Assembly: GCA_964636675.1 (NCBI GenBank)
Contig: CAZWUO010000132.1
Location: 1-10,583, forward strand
Direction of reading: 5' to 3'
DNA from: JALUUH01 sp964636675
GTDB lineage: Bacteria > Pseudomonadota > Gammaproteobacteria > S012-40
Length of the DNA: 10,583 nucleotides
The stretch's first letter is position 1; every line of letters starts with the position of its first letter. This document shows, in pieces, positions 1 through 7,811 of this stretch. The notes beneath the pieces were generated by a model that saw only the letters and a program-made list of their open reading frames with translations, had not been told where the DNA came from and did not search any database. A program made the translations under genes and the position numbers.

Positions 1-2
1 TC

Positions 3-59
3 CTTGCAATAGACTGGCTATTACGCGTCATTTCGCCTCGTCATGAAAGGAATATGACG
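3..59. repeat. short dyads at window edge, similar to the segment at 1572-1605
   Basis: Bases 5-22 read TTGCAATAG, then a few bases, then GGCTATT. The same TTGCAATAG..GGCTATT core occurs in the same orientation at 1575-1591. Just downstream, CGTCAT (39-44) and ATGACG (54-59) form a 6-bp inverted repeat, and CGTCAT is also present at 26-31. This stretch precedes the first residues that look like the HzsA-related protein. It may be an end of a short repetitive element, but similarity between the two copies fades after about 20 bases, so this is weak. Confidence 0.25.
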
Positions 60-83
60 TACACTAAAAACCTAAATCTATAA

Positions 84-898
84 CGCCACGGGTATAGAGC
101 TGCGTGGGACAAAATATCGCGATTTTTAGATGATGATAGAATCCGAGACGTTGTCGCCCGATACGGTTCTTTGCATAACGAGCGCTGGGAAGTGCTTGCG
201 GGGTTCCCTCTAACACATAAAGGAACAAGCGATACCCAAGGCAACCCAGACAGCTCCTGGATCGCAAAAATTCCGGCAGACACGCCATTTTTTATCCAGA
301 CGCTTGATCGAAATGGCATGACAATCATCAGCGAATTGACTTGGCGAGCATTAAAACCGGGGGGAAACCGAACCGACTGCGGTGGTTGTCATGCTCATTC
401 AATTCCGACTTTGTCGTTTGCATCTACTCAAGCGGGTAAAGCCGCGCCCATACGTAATATCGCGGGTGTCGATGATAATGACTCACGCATCAGTGGGGGG
501 ATGTGGACTACCCTGATAATCACCCCGGCTTGAACTTAAGCGATACAGAGAAACGAACCCTTGCTCGATGGGTTGACTTAGGAAGCCCGATCAACTTCCC
601 CAACACCGATGGATTTGGCTACACTGACGATAACCAATTACCCATCATTAATGTGTTTATACCAAAACGTGGCGATAACGATACGCTGAGTGACTGGACT
701 ATTGGCGTCGCGGACGCTAAATCCGGCATCGATATTTCGACACTCCGGGTCAATTATACCCTGGTATCCGAAGCCGGGGTATCTGGCACCCCTGTTAATG
801 TCGCCATTGATGTGAATGCAGTGAACAGCGATGGCATCATAACCTTGCCCATTGTATCAAATGATGGAAGGGTTTGGTACGACAATACGGGTATTTGA
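84..898 (+). pseudogene. HzsA-related secreted cytochrome-like protein, C-terminal remnant with frameshift
   Basis: After an in-frame TAA at 81-83, this reading frame encodes a stretch typical of the C-terminal part of HzsA-related (hydrazine synthase alpha-like) extracellular proteins: WEVLAGFPLTH, then IPADTPFFIQTLDRNGM, then LKPG and a heme-type CGGCH motif at about 379-393. At a run of six G (495-500) the frame must change: restoring one G continues from SGG into DVDYPDNHPGLNLS, TLARWVDLGSPI and a beta-rich tail in the second frame, ending at TGA 896-898. Both halves match one family and are collinear, so this is one gene with a one-base deletion (or sequencing error), not two genes. No start codon or signal peptide is visible, and the 5' part is missing or left of the window. 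HzsA-related proteins are widespread outside anammox bacteria, so hydrazine synthesis should not be inferred. Confidence 0.65.
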
Positions 899-1721
899 TG
901 ATCCTCATGTGTTTAATAATTTTAACCAAACGACTCGGCGAGCAAATACAACGATGACGCCTGCGCAGGAAGACGAAATCCTAGATAAGCTGTACGTTGA
1001 TTTAGGACTCACGCGTGTACACCCAGCAACCGACGAAAGTATCGAGGAAATTAACGATAACAATGACCCCAGCGATACCGATTTATCCAAGTTTAATTTT
1101 GAGTGGAAAAAAAATGATGCACTCATTGACATTGTGAAACGAGCGCGATCACGTGGTGTCACAAATTATTTTCTGTCACCCATAGAAATAGAAGACTGGA
1201 TGACCGAAGCGAATCCCGAAGAATATGTCGAGTGGGCAATGGCGATCATTCGCCGTTGGCGTGACCAGGGGGTAGAGCTACCCTTCTATTCCATTATGAA
1301 TGAGCCAGGCTATGAACGCGGTGGGTATTGGTCTGGAGCGTATCTTCGGGATGTGATTAAATTACTTGGCTCGAAGTTGGAGGCCCAAGGTTTTGCTACT
1401 CAGATTATCGCACCCGACGATCTTAATGCCAAGTTTGCTCGAGAGAGGTTAGACATTATCATGGCGGATCCTAACGCGGCCAAGTACATTGGTGCGTTTG
1501 GATATCATTTATACGGCGATTGGCCAGAAGATAAACAGCGCATCGAATATAGCAGTCTGGCTGCGTTGCGAATCGTTGCAATAGCGGGCTATTCCGCCTC
1601 TCTTCACACTTATAAGCGCACTCGACAACTGCTCCATGCGTCGCCTAAAAGCGCCTACTTTTGGTGTTCTACCTCCTGCATCCATACAGTCGTCTGCATG
1701 TCGTCCATATACGGATTCTAG
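843..1721 (+). pseudogene. Truncated clan GH-A glycoside hydrolase (GH30-like), both ends lost
   Basis: From about 852 the frame reads YQMMEGFGTTIRVFDDPHVF, like the start of the mature catalytic domain of GH30-type O-glycosyl hydrolases. It is followed by DEILDKLYVDLGLTRVHP, a barrel strand with FYSIMNEPGY carrying the presumed acid/base Glu (codon 1302-1304), and FGYHLYGDWPED. A usual family member has about 400-450 residues with a second catalytic Glu on a later strand. Here recognisable protein stops near 1560-1570, and the remaining codons to TAG 1719-1721 look like translated non-coding DNA. There is no start, ribosome site or signal peptide: the frame opens after TAA 840-842 inside the end of the preceding remnant. 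With nucleophile and side domain gone it should be inactive. The exact GH family (30 versus 5) is uncertain. Confidence 0.6.
1556..1720. repeat. repeat-like non-coding segment truncating the GH gene
   Basis: Coding character ends where the sequence becomes GGCTGCGTTGCGAATCGTTG, followed by a perfect dyad AATAGC-GG-GCTATT (1578-1591), then a stretch ending in CTGCATCCATACAG (1676-1689). The style, with short dyads and no protein similarity, resembles a dispersed intergenic repeat or element end rather than coding sequence. The AATAG..CTATT core is shared with the window start. No transposase or terminal inverted repeat pair is visible, so element identity and limits are unknown. Confidence 0.3.
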
Positions 1722-1833
1722 GTTGAAACGCTAATAATCTCACCACAACGGATACAGACCTGATATATTGAAGCTGCACACTATTTGCTTTGATTGTCAC
1801 TCAACGTCAGCGTAATTATTATGGGGTGTAGGC

Positions 1834-4194
1834 ATGGATTACAAAACAATCATTTGGTTTAAAAACCTGGGCATGAATGACGTCTCCATCGTCGGTGGAA
1901 AAAATGCATCCCTTGGGGAAATGGTTCAAGGGCTTTGTCAATCCGGTGTTAGCGTGCCAGATGGCTTTGCTACCACGGCGCAAGCCTATCGCGATTTTCT
2001 AAGCCAAGATAATTTGGATCAACGTATTGAACAACGCTTAGCAAGCCTCGATATTGACGATGTTAACGCACTGAGTAAAGCTGGCAAAGAAATACGCCAA
2101 TGGATTATTGACACCCCTCTTCGGAAAGAACTCGAAGATGATATTCGATTGGCTTATGAGGAAATGGCAAGCTCGGCAGATACTACTGTCGCAGTAAGAT
2201 CATCGGCAACCGCAGAAGATCTGCCTGATGCCTCGTTTGCAGGTCAACAAGAAACATTTTTGAATGTAAGCGGCGCAGAAAATATTCTGCTCGCGGTGAA
2301 AAAAGTGTTTGCATCACTGTATAATGATCGCGCGATATCTTATCGAACCCATCGTAAATTCAAGCACACTGAAGTCGCGTTATCAGCCGGTATTCAGCGC
2401 ATGGTACGCAGCGATCTTGGCGCGAGCGGGGTCATTTTCACCTTAGACACCGAATCAGGATTCCGCGATGCCATATTCATTACCGGTGCCTATGGTCTCG
2501 GTGAAACCGTGGTACAGGGAGCGGTTAATCCCGACGAATTTTATGTCTATAAACCCAATTTGACCAAGAACATCCCCGCTATTTTGCGCAGAACCTGCGG
2601 TAGTAAAGCCATCAAAATGGTTTACAGTGACGACTCCAGCGACGACCTTGTAAAAACGCTTGCTGTCACCCCCGAAGACCGAATACGTTTTTGCATTAGT
2701 GATGAAAAAATACATGAACTCGCAAAAATTGCGCTCACCATTGAACAGCATTACGGTCGACCAATGGATATTGAATGGGCGCTCGACGGATTAGACAACA
2801 AACTATACATCGTTCAAGCACGCCCCGAAACAGTTGAAAGCCAGAATATCAGTACTGACATCGAGCGCTTTGAATTACAAGAAAGCGGTAAAATTATTTG
2901 TACCGGACGCGCCATAGGCCAGCGCATTGGCAGCGGCACCGTGCGCAATATTCTCGATATAAAAGACATGCACCAAGTCAATAGCGGTGATGTATTAGTG
3001 ACGGACATGACCGACCCGGACTGGGAACCTATCATGCAACGCGCCGCTGCAATTGTCACTAACCGTGGCGGCAGAACATGTCACGCAGCCATTATCGCTC
3101 GCGAATTAGGAATCCCCGCGATTGTAGGTTGTGGCAATGCCACTGAGTTATTACAAAATGAGCAAAACGTTACCGTCTCGTGTGCCGAAGGCGACACCGG
3201 TAATGTCTATGCGGGAAAATTGAATTATCAAGTCACTCGAACGAATGCTGGCACCATGCCTGAGCTACCAATTGACATCATGCTAAACATCGGCAATCCT
3301 GATCGCGCTTTTCAATTCGCTAATTTACCTAACAAAGGAGTAGGCCTGGCGCGTTTAGAGTTTCTGATCAACAATACCATTGGCATTCATCCCAAAGCAC
3401 TTATCGAATATGCGCAACAAACGGATGAAATAAAACATGAGATCGACAGACGATGTGCGGGTTATGCCGATCCCATCAGTTTCTATATCGAAAAATTAAC
3501 GGAAGGAATCGCAACCTTGGCCGCTGCATTTCACCCAAAACCCGTTATTATTCGGATGTCAGACTTTAAATCGAATGAATACTCCAATCTATTCGCAGGT
3601 GATCAATACGAGCCCCAAGAAGAAAATCCAATGCTTGGGTTTCGCGGTGCGTCACGCTATATTTCTACGTCTTTTCGGCCTTGTTTTGAATTAGAATGTA
3701 AGGCCATAAAACACGTGCGCGACGATATGCATTTAAGCAATGTACAAATCATGATTCCATTTACCCGCACCGTCGAGGAAGCACGTAAAGTCATCGCGCT
3801 ACTCGCAGAGAATGGCCTAAAACGTGGAGTTAACGATCTTAAGGTTATCATGATGTGCGAGATACCCTCAAACGTTATTTTAGCCCAAGAATTTTTAGAA
3901 ATTTTTGATGGCTTTTCCATTGGGTCAAATGATCTAACCCAATTAACCTTAGGCCTGGATCGAGATTCCGGACTCGTAGCCTCACTCTTTGATGAACGCA
4001 ATGATGCCGTAAAAAAATTATTGCACATGGCAATAAGCGCAGCCAAAGAACAAAATAAATATATCGGAATTTGTGGCCAGGGTCCTTCTGATTACCCGGA
4101 TTTTGCAGAATGGCTAATGGATGAAAATATTTCGAGCATCTCATTAAACCCCGATACAGTAGTTAAAACCTGGCTACATTTGGGAAAATCGTGA
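1834..4194 (+). CDS. ppsA: Phosphoenolpyruvate synthase
   Basis: Cytoplasmic enzyme converting pyruvate, ATP and water to PEP, AMP and phosphate, the entry step of gluconeogenesis from pyruvate or lactate. It has 786 residues, full length for the family (E. coli 792). The N-terminal ATP-grasp part has VGGKNASLGEM near residue 20 and AVRSSATAEDLPDASFAGQ at about 120-138. The central swivelling domain carries GGRTCHAAI with phospho-acceptor His417; Thr415 two residues earlier corresponds to the threonine modified by PpsR. The C-terminal PEP/pyruvate barrel has NPMLGFRGASRY, SIGSNDLTQLTLGLDRD and the catalytic cysteine Cys747 in GICGQGPSDYPD, ending in SLNPDTVVKTW. The ATG follows GGGGTG (1823-1828). 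No convincing promoter was found in the 112 bases upstream. The stop overlaps the next gene, so PpsA and its regulator are co-translated. Confidence 0.97.
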   Translation: MDYKTIIWFKNLGMNDVSIVGGKNASLGEMVQGLCQSGVSVPDGFATTAQAYRDFLSQDNLDQRIEQRLASLDIDDVNALSKAGKEIRQWIIDTPLRKELEDDIRLAYEEMASSADTTVAVRSSATAEDLPDASFAGQQETFLNVSGAENILLAVKKVFASLYNDRAISYRTHRKFKHTEVALSAGIQRMVRSDLGASGVIFTLDTESGFRDAIFITGAYGLGETVVQGAVNPDEFYVYKPNLTKNIPAILRRTCGSKAIKMVYSDDSSDDLVKTLAVTPEDRIRFCISDEKIHELAKIALTIEQHYGRPMDIEWALDGLDNKLYIVQARPETVESQNISTDIERFELQESGKIICTGRAIGQRIGSGTVRNILDIKDMHQVNSGDVLVTDMTDPDWEPIMQRAAAIVTNRGGRTCHAAIIARELGIPAIVGCGNATELLQNEQNVTVSCAEGDTGNVYAGKLNYQVTRTNAGTMPELPIDIMLNIGNPDRAFQFANLPNKGVGLARLEFLINNTIGIHPKALIEYAQQTDEIKHEIDRRCAGYADPISFYIEKLTEGIATLAAAFHPKPVIIRMSDFKSNEYSNLFAGDQYEPQEENPMLGFRGASRYISTSFRPCFELECKAIKHVRDDMHLSNVQIMIPFTRTVEEARKVIALLAENGLKRGVNDLKVIMMCEIPSNVILAQEFLEIFDGFSIGSNDLTQLTLGLDRDSGLVASLFDERNDAVKKLLHMAISAAKEQNKYIGICGQGPSDYPDFAEWLMDENISSISLNPDTVVKTWLHLGKS

Positions 4195-5021
4195 CCGACG
4201 CCATTTATTCTGTATTCTATTTATCCGATGGTACCGGAATAACCGCCGAGACCTTAGGTAACACACTGCTCACCCAATTTGATAATGCAGATTTTAATAC
4301 CATACGGCATCCCTACTTAGATACGCCTGAAAAAGTAACACAAGTCGCACTGGAAATTGATAGTATCTCCCATTCTGCGCCAAACCGACCTATTATATTT
4401 AGTACCTTAGTCGCATCCGAGTCACGTAAAATTATTCAACAATGTAACGGACTTTTATTTGATTTATTTGATATTTTCATCGAACCCATAGAGACTCACT
4501 TGGGGCTTTCCGCGACCCAACATGTGGGGCTTTCTCATGGCATGGGAGCGCTCGATAATTACCAGGACCGTATTGAAACGGTACATTTTTCGATGGATAA
4601 CGATGACGGCATTACGACGCGACACTATGCCAAAGCAGATGTTATTCTGATAGGTGTCTCGCGCACGGGCAAAACCCCTACTTGCCTCTATCTTGCGTTA
4701 AACCATGGAATACGTGCGGCCAATTATCCATTAAACACAGACGATCTTGAATCAGAGCATTTGCCTGAAGCGCTCAAGGATTTCAAAGAGAAGTTATTTG
4801 GCCTATCAATAAATGCAAATAGACTACAGCAAATTCGGCGTGAAAGACGTCCCGATAGCGACTATGCAAAACTTAGCCAATGCCAGTACGAAGTACGCAG
4901 TGTAGAGGCATTGTATCAAGCCGAAAACATTCCGTATGTGGATACGAGCACAATGTCGATAGAAGAAATAGCAACGTTTATATTACAAGATATAGAACCC
5001 ACTCAACACATCAATAAATAG
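4191..5021 (+). CDS. ppsR: PEP synthase regulatory protein (bifunctional kinase/pyrophosphorylase, DUF299)
   Basis: PpsR inactivates PEP synthase by ADP-dependent phosphorylation of the threonine next to its catalytic histidine, and reactivates it by phosphate-dependent dephosphorylation. The 276 residues match the usual family length. It opens with VFYLSDGTGITAETLG, typical of DUF299, and has the P-loop-like GVSRTGKTPT at residues 155-164 followed by HGIRAANYPL. The start is a GTG whose last two bases with the following A form the ppsA stop (GTGA, 4-base overlap), with GGGA about nine bases upstream inside ppsA, so translation is probably coupled. The target Thr415-Cys-His417 is present in the adjacent PpsA. 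In E. coli the two genes are divergent; here they are co-directional, guaranteeing co-expression of enzyme and switch. Confidence 0.95.
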   Translation: MTDAIYSVFYLSDGTGITAETLGNTLLTQFDNADFNTIRHPYLDTPEKVTQVALEIDSISHSAPNRPIIFSTLVASESRKIIQQCNGLLFDLFDIFIEPIETHLGLSATQHVGLSHGMGALDNYQDRIETVHFSMDNDDGITTRHYAKADVILIGVSRTGKTPTCLYLALNHGIRAANYPLNTDDLESEHLPEALKDFKEKLFGLSINANRLQQIRRERRPDSDYAKLSQCQYEVRSVEALYQAENIPYVDTSTMSIEEIATFILQDIEPTQHINK

Positions 5022-5031
5022 CGAGAAAATT

Positions 5032-5526
5032 TTGAAAAAAAATAGATCTACATCAATAATCATAAATGGCATCATTGTATTCATCGCACTGCATGCAAGC
5101 AGTGGACATGCATTGGAATTAGATGCCACTAAAAACGAAAGTCTCTCTGGCGGCCTCATTATACCAGCGCCAGACCAAAGCAATTTACAACAAAACACAC
5201 AAATAAAAAACACAATCACTCAGGTTAAGCAGGAAATAGATTTCACACTTAAGCAGTTAAAAGCCGCTATTGGCGATGCAAATTGCACACACTCCAGGCA
5301 ATGTCAATCAGTAGCCATCGGGGAAAAAGCATGCGGCGGGCCAGTCGCGTATCTTGCCTATTCAAACAAGCAGTATGACACCAAAATAATATCAGAATTA
5401 TCTATAAAACATCAGCAGCTAAATGCTAAACTCAACCGTTTAACAAATGCTGTTTCCGACTGCATGTTTATCATAGAGCCACCGTTGGAGTGCCAAATGA
5501 ATGTCTGTCAAACCGCGTTAAACTAA
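5032..5526 (+). CDS. Exported six-cysteine protein of unknown function (CGGP motif)
   Basis: The gene starts ten bases after ppsR with a TTG preceded by GCGAGA, so it is probably the last gene of the ppsA-ppsR operon. The TTG is chosen because it gives a complete signal peptide: KKNR, a hydrophobic stretch at about 9-20 and a likely cleavage after SSGHA (residue 27). The mature part has a predicted helical stretch (about 52-80) and six cysteines (85, 91, 101, 144, 154, 159), suitable for three disulfides in the periplasm. The pattern CxxxxxC, then KACGGPVAYLAYS, then SDC and a closing C-x4-C resembles small exported proteins I have seen in other proteobacteria without an assigned role. No enzyme motif is visible. 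Any link to PEP synthase is only by position. It converges on the kinase gene with 15 bases between, without a terminator. Confidence 0.75.
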   Translation: MKKNRSTSIIINGIIVFIALHASSGHALELDATKNESLSGGLIIPAPDQSNLQQNTQIKNTITQVKQEIDFTLKQLKAAIGDANCTHSRQCQSVAIGEKACGGPVAYLAYSNKQYDTKIISELSIKHQQLNAKLNRLTNAVSDCMFIIEPPLECQMNVCQTALN

Positions 5527-5541
5527 TACAACCAACCATAC

Positions 5542-7290
5542 TCACTCAAATAAAGCTTCAACAACACACTGATTTTCATCTGCGATCTTGGACTTTTCTT
5601 GTTTAACATAAGGAAATAATAAACGAAATGTTGATCCTCTCTCTGCTTTCGTATCTAACAGAATATGCCCACCATATTCGTGCATAATACTCTGCACAAT
5701 AGACAAACCCATGCCGGTTCCTTTACCTTCTTCTTTAGTGGTAAAAAAAGTATTAAATATTTTAGGCACTAAATCTGCTTTAATGCCACCCGCCTCATCG
5801 GCAACCGAAAGCTCAAGATATTCATTACCCACTATTTTGTGACATGAAGCGCATTGCTTTTGCAGATAATGCCCTTTTGACACCTGCAGACTGATAGTCC
5901 CCTGCCCACCCAATGCATCCCGCGCATTAATACACAAATTAATCACCAACTGATGCAGATGAACTGGATCGCAAATTATCGCTGGAATATTTTTTTCAAA
6001 ATCAGAAATGATTTCTATTGTTGTTGGAATCGAAGCACGTAGCATTTTTAGAATTTCTTTAACCTGCGGCACAACCTCCAACAACTGGGGTTTATTTTCA
6101 CATCCACGCAAATACGCAAGCATCTGCGCAATCAAGTCTCGCGCTCGATTTCCAGCGGACAATATTTCATTCAAGTAGCCATTCAATTTGCGGTTATCTG
6201 TACACTCTGAGCAAAGCTCAATTGACATTTGGGTATAGCCCAAAACAGCCGCAAGAATATTATTGAAGTCATGCGCTATGCCACCGGTTAACTCACCGAT
6301 TGCTTCAATTTTCTGAGCTTGTTGTAGTTTTTTATAGATTTTTTTGCGCGCGTTAATATCGCTGATAGAACCCGCCATACGCAATGCCCTATTATTGTTA
6401 TTATCCCATAGCGCTTGCCCACAAACGTGAAACCAATGATAGCCATCTTGATTGGTCTGTAAACGTAATTCAATATCAAAAGGTTTACGGTCTCGAAGAT
6501 GTATTATTAAGGCGTTTTTTGCGGTTTCGGTATCCTCGGGATGTATCCGACTGCCAAAAAATGATTTCCCATATTCGTTGCAAATCTCCACGCCTAATAG
6601 CTTGCAAAATTGCGTAGAATAATAGATTTCATCGGTCTGGATATTCCAGTCCCATATTCCACTACTGCTTCCCCTAGCGACTAAGTCAAACCGTTCCTCA
6701 CTCACATGCGGCGCAGCATGGGTTGTTATATTATGGTTATCTAAGCGCAACTCCAATTCTCTATTTAACTCACGTAACTCAGCCTCTTTTTTTTGTAAAA
6801 TTATATTTTTAAATTTTAGAGCATCGACACTATGCTCCAGTTTGCGCACAAGTGATTGACTGTATTTTGCATAAAAATCTTCATTTTTCATTGCCGGAGA
6901 TTGCAATTTTTCGTCACCTATAGTGCCGGTCTGCATCGTTTGCATAAACTCATCAATAAGATAATCATATTCTGCCGGCTTAATAATAAATCGATCAGCG
7001 CCTAAATCGAGGGCCAGCTCTCTGTCAACAAACTCGGTATAAGTCGCCGTGTAAAAAACAAATGGTATACTGCACAAACCCGGATCTGCTTTCCAAGCAC
7101 GGCAAAGCTTAAACCCATCCATAACTGGCATTAAGATATCACTCACAACCAGCTCAGGTTTTTTTTCTTTAGCGCAAGCTAAGGCCTCTTCTCCATTAGC
7201 AGCCTCGATGACTGCATATCCCTTCTTCTCTAGTACGACCCTCAATAGGTAACGATCTTCCTGCCCATCATCAACAATGAGAATACTCAT
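5542..7290 (-). CDS. Hybrid sensor kinase: receiver-PAS-HisKA-HATPase
   Basis: A 582-residue cytoplasmic signalling protein without membrane segments. The N-terminal receiver domain (about 1-120) has D7-D8, phospho-acceptor Asp51 in SDILMP, Thr81 and Lys104. A charged, coiled-coil-like linker (about 140-185) leads to a PAS domain (about 198-315, GIWDWNIQTDEIYYS, IHPEDTE, GSISDINARK). Then come HisKA with His340 in GGIAHDFNN and the ATPase domain with the N box (NLCINARDAL, Asn455), F box (FNTFFTTKE) and G2 box (GKGTGMGLS). The G1 box reads DEAGG (498-502) instead of the usual DxGxG, and CASCH (480-484) sits just before it. The ATG follows GGGGGAGAGGG at 7295-7305. With the receiver at the N terminus it probably takes phosphate or signals from another partner; no cognate regulator lies in the window, and the ligand is unknown. 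Confidence 0.92.
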   Translation of the reverse strand: MSILIVDDGQEDRYLLRVVLEKKGYAVIEAANGEEALACAKEKKPELVVSDILMPVMDGFKLCRAWKADPGLCSIPFVFYTATYTEFVDRELALDLGADRFIIKPAEYDYLIDEFMQTMQTGTIGDEKLQSPAMKNEDFYAKYSQSLVRKLEHSVDALKFKNIILQKKEAELRELNRELELRLDNHNITTHAAPHVSEERFDLVARGSSSGIWDWNIQTDEIYYSTQFCKLLGVEICNEYGKSFFGSRIHPEDTETAKNALIIHLRDRKPFDIELRLQTNQDGYHWFHVCGQALWDNNNNRALRMAGSISDINARKKIYKKLQQAQKIEAIGELTGGIAHDFNNILAAVLGYTQMSIELCSECTDNRKLNGYLNEILSAGNRARDLIAQMLAYLRGCENKPQLLEVVPQVKEILKMLRASIPTTIEIISDFEKNIPAIICDPVHLHQLVINLCINARDALGGQGTISLQVSKGHYLQKQCASCHKIVGNEYLELSVADEAGGIKADLVPKIFNTFFTTKEEGKGTGMGLSIVQSIMHEYGGHILLDTKAERGSTFRLLFPYVKQEKSKIADENQCVVEALFE

Positions 7291-7597
7291 AACACCCTCT
7301 CCCCCGATGTATTTATACCTTAAGAAATCACTAATTGACTACTATATATTTGACAATGCACCTAAAACCCTGACTGCAACAAGCCTTGTGTCCACTAAAA
7401 ACATTCTCAACAGATCGTTCAAATATTTTAGACCAGCATAACAATCTATTTCGCTCCAGACATGCAATGCTCATCAACCATGAGGACATCAGAAAACCAT
7501 TCGCTCAAGCCGCTATCAGTATAGCAGCCATTAAGGCGGATAATATTTTTCCCGGCACTACCAACAATGAACCTATTAACTGAGCAGGTTAAGGTAT

Positions 7598-7618
7598 CAC
7601 TTCAGATCGAAGTGTTTT
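7598..7618 (+). terminator. weak possible intrinsic terminator or small dyad
   Basis: CACTTC (7598-7603), loop AGATC, GAAGTG (7609-7614), then TTTT (7615-7618). The stem has only 6 bp and the T run only four bases, and no gene clearly ends upstream on this strand, so its function is doubtful. Confidence 0.2.
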
Positions 7619-7700
7619 GCACCGAAGAAGGGCGCGCATAGATCTATGCAACAATTTAATTTCAGGGCGTGACTATACTCGCACCGTAGAAGAGCGCATA
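7619..7700. repeat. imperfect direct repeat with an intervening 14-base palindrome
   Basis: GCACCGAAGAAGGGCGCG with CATA (7619-7640) recurs as GCACCGTAGAAGAGCGCATA (7681-7700), differing by one substitution and a two-base gap, 62 bases apart. Between them GCATAGATCTATGC (7636-7649) is a perfect palindrome. Either could be a protein-binding site; no function is supported directly. Confidence 0.35.
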
Positions 7701-7724
7701 AAGAGAGGTTTAAGCATTGAACCT

Positions 7725-7759
7725 AGTGCGTCGTCAACCGTATTGAGGGTTGATGCACT
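7725..7759. repeat. imperfect inverted repeat 3' of the cytochrome gene
   Basis: AGTGC-gtcg-TCAACC (7725-7739) pairs with GGTTGA-t-GCACT (7748-7759), giving 11 bp interrupted by an asymmetric internal loop, with an 8-base apical loop. It lies about 50 bases downstream of the cytochrome stop on the minus strand. No T run follows, so a 3' mRNA stem-loop is as likely as termination. Confidence 0.35.
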
Positions 7760-7811
7760 CGATTGAACGAAAGAAAAGAAACAAATACACGGAGCATTAC
7801 CCGATGAGGTA

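Larger units (their letters stand above)
7291..7811. other. 521-base gene-free region between kinase and cytochrome genes
   Basis: No convincing gene was found. A TTG-started open frame of 65 codons (7386-7583) has no ribosome site, no recognisable protein similarity and unremarkable composition, so I do not call it. The stretch contains a small hairpin with T4 (7598-7618), a perfect 14-base palindrome (7636-7649), an imperfect direct repeat (7619-7640 and 7681-7700) and an imperfect inverted repeat (7725-7759). A perfect TTGACA at 7351-7356 (+) lacks a matching -10. The part before 7305 holds the kinase ribosome site on the minus strand. Confidence 0.5.

Noticed and set aside
84..898. Hydrazine synthase, implying anammox metabolism
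   Set aside because: Only the HzsA-related C-terminal part is present, it is frameshifted, and such proteins occur widely outside anammox bacteria.
1576..1591. AATAGCGGGCTATT as an integron attC site or transposon end
   Set aside because: No attC core sites, integrase, transposase or matching inverted terminus could be found in the window.
5838..5852. CASCH in the sensor kinase as a heme c site
   Set aside because: The protein is cytoplasmic with no signal peptide and the motif is inside an ATPase domain, so covalent heme attachment is not expected.
7351..7356. Perfect TTGACA as a plus-strand promoter
   Set aside because: No acceptable -10 at 16-18 bases and no gene downstream on that strand.
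7386..7583. TTG-started 65-codon open frame in the kinase-cytochrome intergenic region
   Set aside because: No ribosome site, no recognisable domain, signal or repeat, and the antisense frame is equally open. Probably chance.
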